Positions 8,450 to 16,237 of a stretch of DNA of 64,000 nucleotides are shown here, piece after piece. The first letter of the stretch is position 1. Every line of letters begins with the position of its first letter. The translations under genes were made by a program, and so were the position numbers. A model generated the notes under the pieces. The model saw only the letters and a list, made by a program, of their open reading frames with translations. It was not told the origin of the DNA and did not search any database. Source of the stretch: Caballeronia sp031450805 (GTDB lineage: Bacteria; Pseudomonadota; Gammaproteobacteria; Burkholderiales; Burkholderiaceae). Location: positions 2,170,001 through 2,234,000 of the forward strand of contig NZ_JARTVY010000001.1 of assembly GCF_031450805.1 (NCBI RefSeq), read 5' to 3'.

Positions 8450-9400
8450 CTACCTCTGCACCCGCGCCGGCTCCCGATCCCAGTAAGGCGGCTCGCCGAA
8501 CTGTCCCGCCAGGAACTCGATGAAGGCCAGCGTCTTCGGCGGCACGAACGCGCGGCTCGGATACACCGCCCATATCGCGACGGTCTGCGCGAGCGGATAG
8601 TCATGGAGCACCGTCACCAGTTCGCCGCTCGCCAGAAGCGGCGCGACGCTCCACGTCGATTTCAGTCCGATGCCGATGCCCGCGGCGAGCGCATCGCGGA
8701 TGACTTCGCCGTTGTCCGTCACGAGCCGGCCCGACACGCGGACATCGATGACGCCGGTCGGCGTGACGAAACTCCAGTCGCGCTGATCCGCGAGGATGAC
8801 GCATTCGTGATGCGTGAGATCGGCTGGATGGCGCGGCGTTCCGTGCCGCGCGAGATAAGCCGGCGACGCGCATAGCACGCGGCGATTGCTCGCGAGCTTG
8901 CGCGCGACCAGCGTCGAATCCTTTAGCGCGCCGATGCGCACCGCGAGATCGATCCCTTCCTCGACGAGATCGACGATCTGATCGGTCATGCGCAGATCGA
9001 CGGTGACGGCCGGATGCTGCCGCAGGAATTCAGGGATGAGCGGCGAAATGTGCTGCCGGCCGAGCGATGATGGCATCGTCACGCGCAGCCGTCCGTGCGG
9101 CTGTTCGAGAGCCCGCCCGACCGACGCCCGCGCCGCTTCCGCCGCTTCGAGCAGGCTGCGCGCATGCATCGCGAAGATTTCGCCTTCCTGCGTGACGCTC
9201 ACGCGCCGCGTCGTCCGATGCAGAAGCCGCGCGCCGAGCATTCTCTCCAGTCCCGCGATCCGCGCACTCGCCACGGCAGGCGACAAGCCGAATTCCCGCG
9301 CCGCCGACGACAGATTCGCGAGCGCTGCGGCCCGCACGAAGAGCGCCACGTCGAGCAAATCGAGCCGATCGCGCCCGCCTCCGGACAACAGTTCGCCCAT
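8450..9400 (-). CDS. LysR-family transcriptional regulator
   Basis: A 316-residue regulator with an N-terminal winged helix-turn-helix (about residues 10-70: FVRAAALANLSSAAREFGLS followed by ASARIAGLERMLGARLLHRT) and a LysR substrate-binding domain to the C-terminus. It belongs to the DsdA/AaeR-like LTTR group with HRTTRRVSVT after the HTH. The ATG at 9400 has GGGAAA nearby. A longer frame from 9451 would begin inside a heptamer palindrome and is less likely. It is divergent from an MDR oxidoreductase with 104 bp between them, so it probably controls that gene. Confidence 0.88.
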   Translation of the reverse strand: MGELLSGGGRDRLDLLDVALFVRAAALANLSSAAREFGLSPAVASARIAGLERMLGARLLHRTTRRVSVTQEGEIFAMHARSLLEAAEAARASVGRALEQPHGRLRVTMPSSLGRQHISPLIPEFLRQHPAVTVDLRMTDQIVDLVEEGIDLAVRIGALKDSTLVARKLASNRRVLCASPAYLARHGTPRHPADLTHHECVILADQRDWSFVTPTGVIDVRVSGRLVTDNGEVIRDALAAGIGIGLKSTWSVAPLLASGELVTVLHDYPLAQTVAIWAVYPSRAFVPPKTLAFIEFLAGQFGEPPYWDREPARVQR

Positions 9401-9446
9401 TCGATGGATTTCCCGAAAAATTGTTTCAGGAATTATCGTGGTTTTC

Positions 9447-9461
9447 TGCATGCTGCATGCA
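9447..9461. repeat. Heptamer palindrome between LysR gene and oxidoreductase
   Basis: TGCATGCTGCATGCA is a perfect palindrome around T9454 and equals two TGCATGC units plus one base. It sits in the 104-bp divergent intergenic region, 43 bases before the oxidoreductase ATG. It is preceded by GTGGTTTTC, which also precedes the site at 31700 in the form ATGGTTTTC. It could be the operator of the LysR protein, but the same motif occurs before genes that have no LysR neighbour. Confidence 0.6.
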
Positions 9462-9504
9462 AGCTACGATGCGTCCATCGTTTCAATTCAACATAGGAGC
9501 TTTC

Positions 9505-10521
9505 ATGAAAGCCATCGGTCTGACCCGCTATTTGCCGATTTCGAATCCCGAATCACTCGTCGATATCGAGCTGAACAAACCGACCCCCACTGGCCGCGAC
9601 CTGCTCGTGAAGGTGGAGGCGATCGCCGTCAATCCGGTCGACACGAAAGTCCGCGCGCCGAAGGACAAGGTCGAAGAAACGCCGCGCGTGCTCGGCTGGG
9701 ATGCCGCCGGCGTCGTCGAAGCGATCGGCCCCGAAGTCACGCTGTTCAAGGTCGGCGACCCGGTGTACTACGCCGGCGACATCACGCGTCAGGGCGCGAA
9801 TAGCGAGTTCCATCTGGTGGACGAGCGCATCGTCGGGGCGAAGCCGGCATCGCTCGATTTCACGCACGCGGCGGCGCTTCCGCTCACGACCATCACCGCA
9901 TGGGAGGCGCTCTTCGACCGCCTGAAGGTGTCCGCCGAAGGCAAGGACGAGGGCAAGACCGTGCTGATCATCGGCGGCGCGGGCGGCGTCGGCTCGATCG
10001 GCATCCAGCTCGCGAAGCAGGTCGCAAAGCTGCATGTCATCGCGACGGCGTCACGGCCCGAATCCGCGAAATGGGCGACGGAGCTGGGCGCGGATCGCAT
10101 CGTCAATCACTTCGAGGACATCCCGAAGCAACTGAAAGACGCAGGCATCGGCCAGGTCGATTACGTGCTCATTTTCAACGACACGGACAAGCATTTTCCG
10201 GCAACTGCCGAGGTCGTGAAGCCGCAAGGCGGCATCTGCACGATCGTCGAGAATGCGGGGCCGCTGGCTATCGATCTGCTGAAGGCGAAGAGCGCCGCGT
10301 TCCATTGGGAGTTCATGTTCACCCGCGCGATGTTCAAGACGCCCGACATGATCGAGCAACACAAGCTGTTGTCCGAAGTGGCGCGGCTGATCGACGCGGG
10401 CATCATCCGCACGACGCTCGGCAAGAACATCGGCAAGATCGATGCGGCCAATCTGCGCGAGGCGCATCGCCTTCTCGAAGAAGGCCGGGCGATCGGCAAG
10501 CTCGTGCTGACGGGCTTCTGA
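9505..10521 (+). CDS. MDR-superfamily zinc-type alcohol dehydrogenase-like / quinone oxidoreductase
   Basis: A 338-residue NAD(P)H-dependent medium-chain reductase. It has an N-terminal GroES-like domain (about 1-130), then a Rossmann fold with GGAGGVGSIGIQLAKQ around residue 155. There are no structural zinc cysteines in the usual lobe and no catalytic Cys/His set, so it is the zinc-free quinone-oxidoreductase type that reduces quinones or enals. The start at 9505 has AGGAG 6 bases upstream; the longer frame from 9421 runs through the palindromic operator region. It is divergent from a LysR-type regulator that probably controls it. Confidence 0.85.
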   Translation: MKAIGLTRYLPISNPESLVDIELNKPTPTGRDLLVKVEAIAVNPVDTKVRAPKDKVEETPRVLGWDAAGVVEAIGPEVTLFKVGDPVYYAGDITRQGANSEFHLVDERIVGAKPASLDFTHAAALPLTTITAWEALFDRLKVSAEGKDEGKTVLIIGGAGGVGSIGIQLAKQVAKLHVIATASRPESAKWATELGADRIVNHFEDIPKQLKDAGIGQVDYVLIFNDTDKHFPATAEVVKPQGGICTIVENAGPLAIDLLKAKSAAFHWEFMFTRAMFKTPDMIEQHKLLSEVARLIDAGIIRTTLGKNIGKIDAANLREAHRLLEEGRAIGKLVLTGF

Positions 10522-10683
10522 CACTGGTGCCGAAACGGTTGGGTGCTTCGTTTTGCCGCGCGGCCGCCTCGGGTTTTCCATGAGAAGGGCCGCGCGCGCG
10601 CGGCGCTAGACTGACTCCGCTATAAGCCGATTCGGCGTCCACTGCGCCGGATCATCATCGAGTGCTTGTCACGGAGGTGCCGG

Positions 10684-11238
10684 ATGAATCGACGTTCGAA
10701 CGCAGGCCGGAGCGCCATCACAGCCATGGTCGCGATGACCGCGCTCGCGACGGCTCACGCGACGCCCGGTATCAAGGTCCTCTCCGAGGCGCCCAACGAC
10801 GGCCCCATCAAATATACGATCAAGATGGCGTCGAAGAACTTCGGCAACGAGCAGGAGACGCGCACCATCCGCTCAGGTCAGTCCGACGACTTCACCTGGC
10901 AGGGCACGGCGCCGAGCGGTGCGCAACCGGTGCCGGATGCGTGCCTGCAGGTCGCATCCGTGCCGCGCAGCGCGGAAGGCATGGCCGTGCGGCAAGTGCA
11001 GATTCGCTTTGCGCCGGTCGTCGCGGATAACGGCGTCGCCAACGTGCAACTCAGCTTTCGTGCCTATGCGCCGAAGGGCACGAGCAAGGTCACGGTAGGC
11101 GGCAAGTCGCTGCAATGTCCCGGCGATAACCACCTGAGCCAGATCATTCGCTTCTCGATGCCGACGTCCACCGGCTCCAAGAAGACCGTCACGCTCGATG
11201 ACGGCACCCAACTGACTGTCACCGCCAGCCGGAAGTAG
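10684..11238 (+). CDS. Secreted protein of unknown function
   Basis: A 184-residue protein with a cleavable signal peptide (basic MNRRSNAGR, hydrophobic ITAMVAMTALATAHA, then cleavage after AHA). The mature part is rich in beta-prone polar sequence and has two cysteines, one near residue 84 (DACLQV) and one near residue 146 (LQCPGD), which could form a periplasmic disulfide. CGGAGG lies 7 bases before the ATG at 10684; a TTG six codons earlier is less likely. Similar small exported proteins are common in Burkholderia, but I cannot assign a role. It stands alone between the oxidoreductase and ku. Confidence 0.65.
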   Translation: MNRRSNAGRSAITAMVAMTALATAHATPGIKVLSEAPNDGPIKYTIKMASKNFGNEQETRTIRSGQSDDFTWQGTAPSGAQPVPDACLQVASVPRSAEGMAVRQVQIRFAPVVADNGVANVQLSFRAYAPKGTSKVTVGGKSLQCPGDNHLSQIIRFSMPTSTGSKKTVTLDDGTQLTVTASRK

Positions 11239-11442
11239 AGGTCGCTGTTTCGCGCACGCACGGGCGAACGGCATTTTGCATTCGGTCCACCACGCAACTA
11301 ACTGTCGATTTTTCAGCCGCCACCGACATCGCGCGCCGAAAGCGATGTTTGGCACACTTCCTGCGACACCTCACGATGCGCAATGCGCCGCATCTCCACG
11401 TCCGGCGCACTCATCGACCGTTCCGACAAAGAGGTGCTCGCG

Positions 11443-12348
11443 ATGCCGCACATGATCTGGAAAGGCGCGATCAGCTTCGGGCTGGTCCACGTGCCCGTGC
11501 AACTCTATCCGGCCACGCAGTCGGAGAAAGTCGGCTTCAATCTGCTCGACAAGCGCTCGATGGACCCCATCGGCTACAAGCAGATCAACAAGAACACGGG
11601 CAAGGACGTCACGCGCGACAACATCGTGCGCGGCTTCGAATACGAGAAGGGCAAGTATGTCGTGATGACCGACGCGGAAATCCGCGCGGCCAATCCCGAG
11701 TCGACGCAGACGGTCGATATCCTCTCGTTCGTCGACGCGCCCGAAATCTCGTTCCTGTCGCTCGATACGCCGTACTACCTGACGCCCGATCGCAAGGGCG
11801 AGAAAGTCTATGCGCTTCTGCGCGATGCGCTGAAGGACACCGGCAAAGTCGGCATTGCAAGCGTCGTCCTGCACAACAAGCAGCATCTTGCCGCGCTGAT
11901 TCCGGTCGGTCCGGCGCTCGCGCTCAACACCTTGCGATGGGGCGACGAAGTCCGCGATTTCACGCAGTTCACGTTTCCCGACGAGGACACGAAGAAAGCG
12001 GGCGTCACGTCGAAGGAGCTGGATATGGCCAAGCGCCTCATCGACGACATGAGCGATTCCTGGGATCCGACGAAGTATCACGACACCTTCCGCGACGACA
12101 TCATGAAGCTCGTCGATCAGAAGGTGAAGGAAGGCAAGATCGCCGAGGTGATGAAGTTCGAGGAAGGCGGCGAAGAGAAGGCGAGCGCGGACATTCTCGA
12201 TCTGTCCGAACTGCTCAAGCGAAGCCTGAAGAGCGGCGGCGCGACGAAGGGCGGCAAGGCATCGCGGGCGAAAGACGATTCGGGCGATGACGCCAGTGAG
12301 GAACCGGCGCGGCCCGCGCGCAAGACGGCGCGTCGCAAGCGCGCCTGA
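11443..12348 (+). CDS. ku: Non-homologous end-joining protein Ku
   Basis: A 301-residue bacterial Ku. It begins with MPHMIWKGAISFGLVHVPVQ, the hallmark N-terminus of the Ku beta-barrel core (about residues 1-250), and ends in a Lys/Arg-rich tail that is typical for binding DNA and LigD. Homodimers encircle broken DNA ends and recruit LigD. The ATG at 11443 is taken for its homology start and the AAAGAGG 8 bases upstream; the frame extends 20 codons further without homology. ligD follows after 51 bases in the same direction, which points to one operon. A weak run of 7-base units occurs about 50 bp upstream (11375-11395). Confidence 0.95.
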   Translation: MPHMIWKGAISFGLVHVPVQLYPATQSEKVGFNLLDKRSMDPIGYKQINKNTGKDVTRDNIVRGFEYEKGKYVVMTDAEIRAANPESTQTVDILSFVDAPEISFLSLDTPYYLTPDRKGEKVYALLRDALKDTGKVGIASVVLHNKQHLAALIPVGPALALNTLRWGDEVRDFTQFTFPDEDTKKAGVTSKELDMAKRLIDDMSDSWDPTKYHDTFRDDIMKLVDQKVKEGKIAEVMKFEEGGEEKASADILDLSELLKRSLKSGGATKGGKASRAKDDSGDDASEEPARPARKTARRKRA

Positions 12349-12399
12349 GCGCGATGATCCGCAATCCATGAAAGCACCGGCAAAGGAGCCTTCACGACG

Positions 12400-15165
12400 A
12401 TGACGGGCAAGCTCGAAACCTATCAACGCATGCGGCGTTTCAACGAGACGCCTGAGCCGTCGGGAGAGAAGACCGCCGCGCGCCGGGCGTCGCGCGCGAA
12501 AAAGCCCGCGAAACAGGCACTTTCCTTCGTCATTCAGGAGCACGATGCCCGTCGTCTCCACTATGACTTTCGACTGGAACTCGACGGCACGCTCAAGTCA
12601 TGGGCAGTGCCGAAGGGACCGAGCCTCGATCCGTCGGTGAAGCGGCTGGCGGTGCATGTCGAAGATCATCCGATCGATTATGGCTCGTTCGAAGGCGCTA
12701 TTCCCGAGGGGAATTACGGCGCGGGCAGCGTCATCGTATGGGATCGCGGGACGTGGGCGCCGCAGGCAGGCGGCCCCGAGGACGCCGCGCGCGAGTACGA
12801 AAAAGGCAAGCTCAAGTTCGTCCTCGACGGCGAAAAGCTGCAAGGCGGCTGGACGCTCGTGCGCAGTCACATGCGCGGCAGCGGCGACAAGGAGCAATGG
12901 TTTCTCATCAAGGAGCGCGACGACGAAGCGCGGCCCGAATCGGAATACGACGTTCTCCTGAAGAAACCGGGAAGCGTGTTGTCCGATTCGCTCGGCGCGC
13001 GGCTCGAGAGCGGCGAGCTGCGCGACCGCACCGAACGCAAGGTGAAGCCGGCGGCGCGGCGAACGGTTCCGCGTGCGGCGAAAGCCGCAAGCGACAAGGC
13101 CGACGGCCACGCGCATCCGGATATCGTCGCGACACGCAATGCGGAGTCGTTGCGCGCGCTGTCGCATGATCCGGCGATCGAAGGCGCAGTCAGGGCGAAG
13201 CTCCCCGCGCTGCTCAAGCCGCAACTCGCAACGCTCGTCGATGCCGCGCCGCCCAGCGACGAATGGACCTATGAAATCAAGTTCGACGGCTATCGCGTGC
13301 TTGCGCGCATCGAGCAATCGAACGGCAAGCGCGACATCCGCATCTTCACGCGCAACGGCAACGACTGGACAGCCAAGTTTCCGAAGCAGGTCAAGGCGCT
13401 GGAGAAGCTCGATATCGAAAGCGGATGGCTGGACGGCGAAGCCGTCGTGCTCGACGATCGCGGGCTGCCGGATTTCCAGGCGCTGCAAAACGCGTTCGAT
13501 GTCGGTCGTCCGCAGGGCATCGTCGTGTACTTCTTCGATCTCGCGTTCCTCAACGGCTATGACTTGCGCAATGTGCCGCTCGTGCAGCGTCGCGCGTTGT
13601 TGAAGGCGATTGTCGAGCCGGTCGACGATCCCGCGCTGCGTTATTCCGAAGACTTCGCCTTCAGCGCCGACGATCTGCTGAAGAGCGCGTGCGACATGTC
13701 GCTGGAAGGCATCATCGGCAAGCGAATCGACAGCACGTATGTATCCGGGCGCAGCAATTCGTGGATCAAGCTCAAGTGCCGCCGGCGGCAGGAGTTCGTC
13801 GTGTGCGGCTATTCGGAGCCTTCGGGAAGCCGCGGGCAGTTCGGTGCGCTGCTGCTCGGCGTGTATGACGGCAAGGGCAAGCTGCAATATGCGGGACGAG
13901 TCGGCAGCGGCTTCGACCATGCGACGCTCGTCGCGGTGAAAAAGGAACTCGACAAGCGCGAGACGGATCGGATGCCCTTCGAGCGCGAGCCGCAAGAGCG
14001 CAGCCGCACACCCGTGCATTGGGTGAAACCGGAACTCGTGGCCGAATGCAATTTTGCGGAATGGACCAAGGAGCGCATCGTGCGACAAGCATCGTTCGTC
14101 AGTCTGCGCGACGACAAGCCGGCGCGGCAGATCGTGAAGGAAGAGGCGGCATCGGCGGAGAAGGTGGAAGCGGAGGTCGAAGACGACACGGCTAAGAAGC
14201 CGAAAGCGCGCAAGACGGCGGCCAGGAAAGTGGCGGTAAAAGCGCCGGCGAAATCGGCGTCGAAAAAGAGCGCGACCGAGGTGGAAGGCGTGAAGATAAG
14301 CCATCCTGAACGTGTGATCGATAAATCGACGGGCCTCACGAAGCTCGATGTCGTCGAGTATTACGCGTCGATCGCCGAATGGATGCTGCCGCATCTGCAG
14401 GACCGTGCCGTGTCGCTGGTGCGCGCGCCGGACGATATCGGCGGCGAGCTGTTCTTTCAGAAGCACAGCGCGAGGCTCGCGATTCCGCATATCACGCAGC
14501 ATCCGGATGCCGACCCCGACCATCCGCCGCTGCTGACGGTCGAGTCGGCGCAGGCGCTCGTCGGCACCGCGCAAATGGGCACGATCGAATTGCATACGTG
14601 GAACTCGGTGATCTCGAACATCGAGAAGCCGGATCGCATGGTGTTCGACCTCGATCCGGGAGAAGGCGTCGGCTGGGACCGCATGCTCGAAGCCGCGAAA
14701 CTCACGCGCGACCTGCTGAATGAACTGGGGCTCGCGTCGTTCTGCAAGACGAGCGGCGGCAAGGGCGTGCACGTGGTCGTGCCGCTTGCGAAGCAGGCCG
14801 GCTGGGACGAGATGAAGGGCTTTTCGCAGGCGGTCGCGCAGCATATGGCGAAGACGCTGCCGAAGCTCTTTTCGGCGAAGATGGGCATGCAGAACCGGCG
14901 CGACAAAATCTTCATCGACTATCTGCGCAACAATCGCGGCTCTAGCACGGTCTGCGCATTCTCGCTGCGCGCCCGGCCCGGCATGGGCGTGTCGATGCCC
15001 ATCGCCTGGGACGAACTCGACGACACCACGAGCGGCGATCAATGGAACATCGGCAACGCGCGCGCGCGCATGGACGCGCTCGGCGCCGATCCGTGGGAAG
15101 GCTATGCGAAAGCGCGCCAGCGGCTCACCGTGCAGATGAAAAAGCGGCTGGGCATCGGCGGATGA
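12400..15165 (+). CDS. ligD: Multifunctional ATP-dependent DNA ligase LigD
   Basis: A 921-residue three-domain NHEJ enzyme in the order phosphoesterase-ligase-polymerase. The 3'-phosphoesterase domain (about 40-190) has H48, H54 and D56 in HDARRLHYDFRLE. The ligase domain (about 265-560) has nucleophile K294 in motif I (KFDGYR). A basic Lys/Ala-rich linker (about 580-625) leads to the primase-polymerase domain (about 628-915), with metal-binding D750 and D752 in FDLDPGEG. All catalytic residues seen are intact. AAGGAG lies 11 bases before the ATG. It follows ku, and its stop overlaps the start of the next small gene. Confidence 0.96.
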   Translation: MTGKLETYQRMRRFNETPEPSGEKTAARRASRAKKPAKQALSFVIQEHDARRLHYDFRLELDGTLKSWAVPKGPSLDPSVKRLAVHVEDHPIDYGSFEGAIPEGNYGAGSVIVWDRGTWAPQAGGPEDAAREYEKGKLKFVLDGEKLQGGWTLVRSHMRGSGDKEQWFLIKERDDEARPESEYDVLLKKPGSVLSDSLGARLESGELRDRTERKVKPAARRTVPRAAKAASDKADGHAHPDIVATRNAESLRALSHDPAIEGAVRAKLPALLKPQLATLVDAAPPSDEWTYEIKFDGYRVLARIEQSNGKRDIRIFTRNGNDWTAKFPKQVKALEKLDIESGWLDGEAVVLDDRGLPDFQALQNAFDVGRPQGIVVYFFDLAFLNGYDLRNVPLVQRRALLKAIVEPVDDPALRYSEDFAFSADDLLKSACDMSLEGIIGKRIDSTYVSGRSNSWIKLKCRRRQEFVVCGYSEPSGSRGQFGALLLGVYDGKGKLQYAGRVGSGFDHATLVAVKKELDKRETDRMPFEREPQERSRTPVHWVKPELVAECNFAEWTKERIVRQASFVSLRDDKPARQIVKEEAASAEKVEAEVEDDTAKKPKARKTAARKVAVKAPAKSASKKSATEVEGVKISHPERVIDKSTGLTKLDVVEYYASIAEWMLPHLQDRAVSLVRAPDDIGGELFFQKHSARLAIPHITQHPDADPDHPPLLTVESAQALVGTAQMGTIELHTWNSVISNIEKPDRMVFDLDPGEGVGWDRMLEAAKLTRDLLNELGLASFCKTSGGKGVHVVVPLAKQAGWDEMKGFSQAVAQHMAKTLPKLFSAKMGMQNRRDKIFIDYLRNNRGSSTVCAFSLRARPGMGVSMPIAWDELDDTTSGDQWNIGNARARMDALGADPWEGYAKARQRLTVQMKKRLGIGG

Positions 15166-15404
15166 GCACATCGACGCGAACTCTGGACATCGACATGAAA
15201 CCGACGAACGAATCGCCCAAGGACGAGCCTGAAGAGGAGGCCGCCAGGCCGCCGCTGCCGCACGAAACCGATCAAAGCGCGCAGTCGCAAGCGGAAGAGG
15301 AGCCGCGCGATATCGGCAGGCAGGCGCATGAGGACATCGAACGCGGACTTGTCGATACCGACCGGCGCGGCAATCTCGATGGCGACGGCCAGCCCGCGCA
15401 GTGA
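15162..15404 (+). CDS. Small acidic protein, translationally coupled to ligD
   Basis: An 80-residue protein whose ATG overlaps the ligD stop codon (ATGA), so it is probably translated by coupling. It is very rich in Glu, Asp and Pro (EEEAARPPLP, then AEEEPRDIGRQAHEDIERGL). The central phrase RQAHEDIERGLVDTDRRG is a recurring motif in short uncharacterised proteobacterial proteins. No cysteines, signal or membrane segment are visible. It is likely disordered. The position suggests, but does not show, a link to end joining. Confidence 0.65.
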   Translation: MSTSTRTLDIDMKPTNESPKDEPEEEAARPPLPHETDQSAQSQAEEEPRDIGRQAHEDIERGLVDTDRRGNLDGDGQPAQ

Positions 15405-15501
15405 ACCGAATAGTGAGTTTTCGGGTAGGGACAGCGCTTTGCTGCGCGCAACGTGCATGACATCGCGGCGGCCGGTTGCGTAGAATGATTCTCTGTCTCA
15501 G

Positions 15502-15563
15502 AAAAGGGCGCAGCGCTGCGCTCTTTTACCGATTCGCCCCGCGACGACATCGTCGAATCGGTA
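15502..15563. promoter_or_regulatory. Double inverted repeat between the NHEJ set and bphO
   Basis: Two inverted repeats lie back to back. The first, 15502-15527, is an almost perfect palindrome whose arms pair AAAAGGGCGCAGC with GCTGCGCTCTTTT; as RNA it is a GC hairpin flanked by A and T tracts and could end the ku-ligD transcript in either direction. The second has exact arms TACCGATTCG (15527-15536) and CGAATCGGTA (15554-15563), enclosing a smaller GACGA/TCGTC pair. It ends 62 bases before the bphO start, where an operator would lie. Roles are inferred. Confidence 0.5.
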
Positions 15564-15625
15564 AGCCCTTCCCATCAGCATGCCTCTCGCCGTATCGCCG
15601 GCGCCGCAGCCGACACGATCAAACA

Positions 15626-16237
15626 ATGCGACATGACCTTCTGTCACGCCTGAAGAACGAAACCACCGCGTGCCACACACGGCTGGAGAATTCACTCGAT
15701 CTGATGCGCGACGATCTGCAACGCGACGAATACATCGCGCTACTGCAACGCTTCCATGGCTACGTTGCGCCGTGGGAGGACGCGATCGGTGCGCGTCTGC
15801 CCGCATCGCTGCGGGCGTTCTTCGACGAGCGCCGCAAGACGCCGCTTCTCGCCGCCGACATTGCCGCGTTGACGGGCCAACCCGCGACGCCCGAGCTTGC
15901 CGATGCAAGCGCCGCGCTGCCGCCTGTCGACAATATCGGCGCGGCGTTCGGCTCCATGTACGTGATGGAAGGCTCGACGCTCGGCGGGCGCTTCATCGCG
16001 CCTCACGTCGCGCGCCTGCTGCAACTGGAGCCGGGCGTCGGCAACCGCTACTTCGACGGATATGGCGCGCGCACCGGCAGCATGTGGAACGCGTTCCGCG
16101 AAACCGCCGCGGCGACGGTCCCCGAAGCGCAGTACGACGCGGCCGTGAGCGCCGCCATCGCCACGTTCGAAAGCCTGCAGTCGTGGCTGTGCGTTGAACC
16201 GCTGGAAGCGCCGGCGTCATCCGGAGCCGCCGCATGA
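15626..16237 (+). CDS. bphO: Biliverdin-producing heme oxygenase
   Basis: A 203-residue heme oxygenase that opens heme to biliverdin, the chromophore of the phytochrome encoded next. The proximal heme ligand is H17 in ACHTRLE, and the distal-helix glycine motif reads YVMEGSTLGGR near residue 112. The ATG at 15626 is chosen because family similarity begins with MRHDLLSRLKNET; the 50 codons upstream run through the inverted repeats. The stop overlaps the bphP start (ATGA), so the two are co-translated. The pairing of bphO and bphP is well known in bacteria. Confidence 0.92.
   Translation: MRHDLLSRLKNETTACHTRLENSLDLMRDDLQRDEYIALLQRFHGYVAPWEDAIGARLPASLRAFFDERRKTPLLAADIAALTGQPATPELADASAALPPVDNIGAAFGSMYVMEGSTLGGRFIAPHVARLLQLEPGVGNRYFDGYGARTGSMWNAFRETAAATVPEAQYDAAVSAAIATFESLQSWLCVEPLEAPASSGAAA

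Noticed and set aside
9401..9451. Longer start for the LysR-type gene at 9451
   Set aside because: The extra residues show no LTTR homology, and the ATG would lie inside the TGCATGC palindrome. The ATG at 9400 fits better.
12598..15171. 857-codon open frame on the minus strand opposite ligD
   Set aside because: It mirrors ligD, whose catalytic motifs are intact. The antisense frame has no recognisable protein features.
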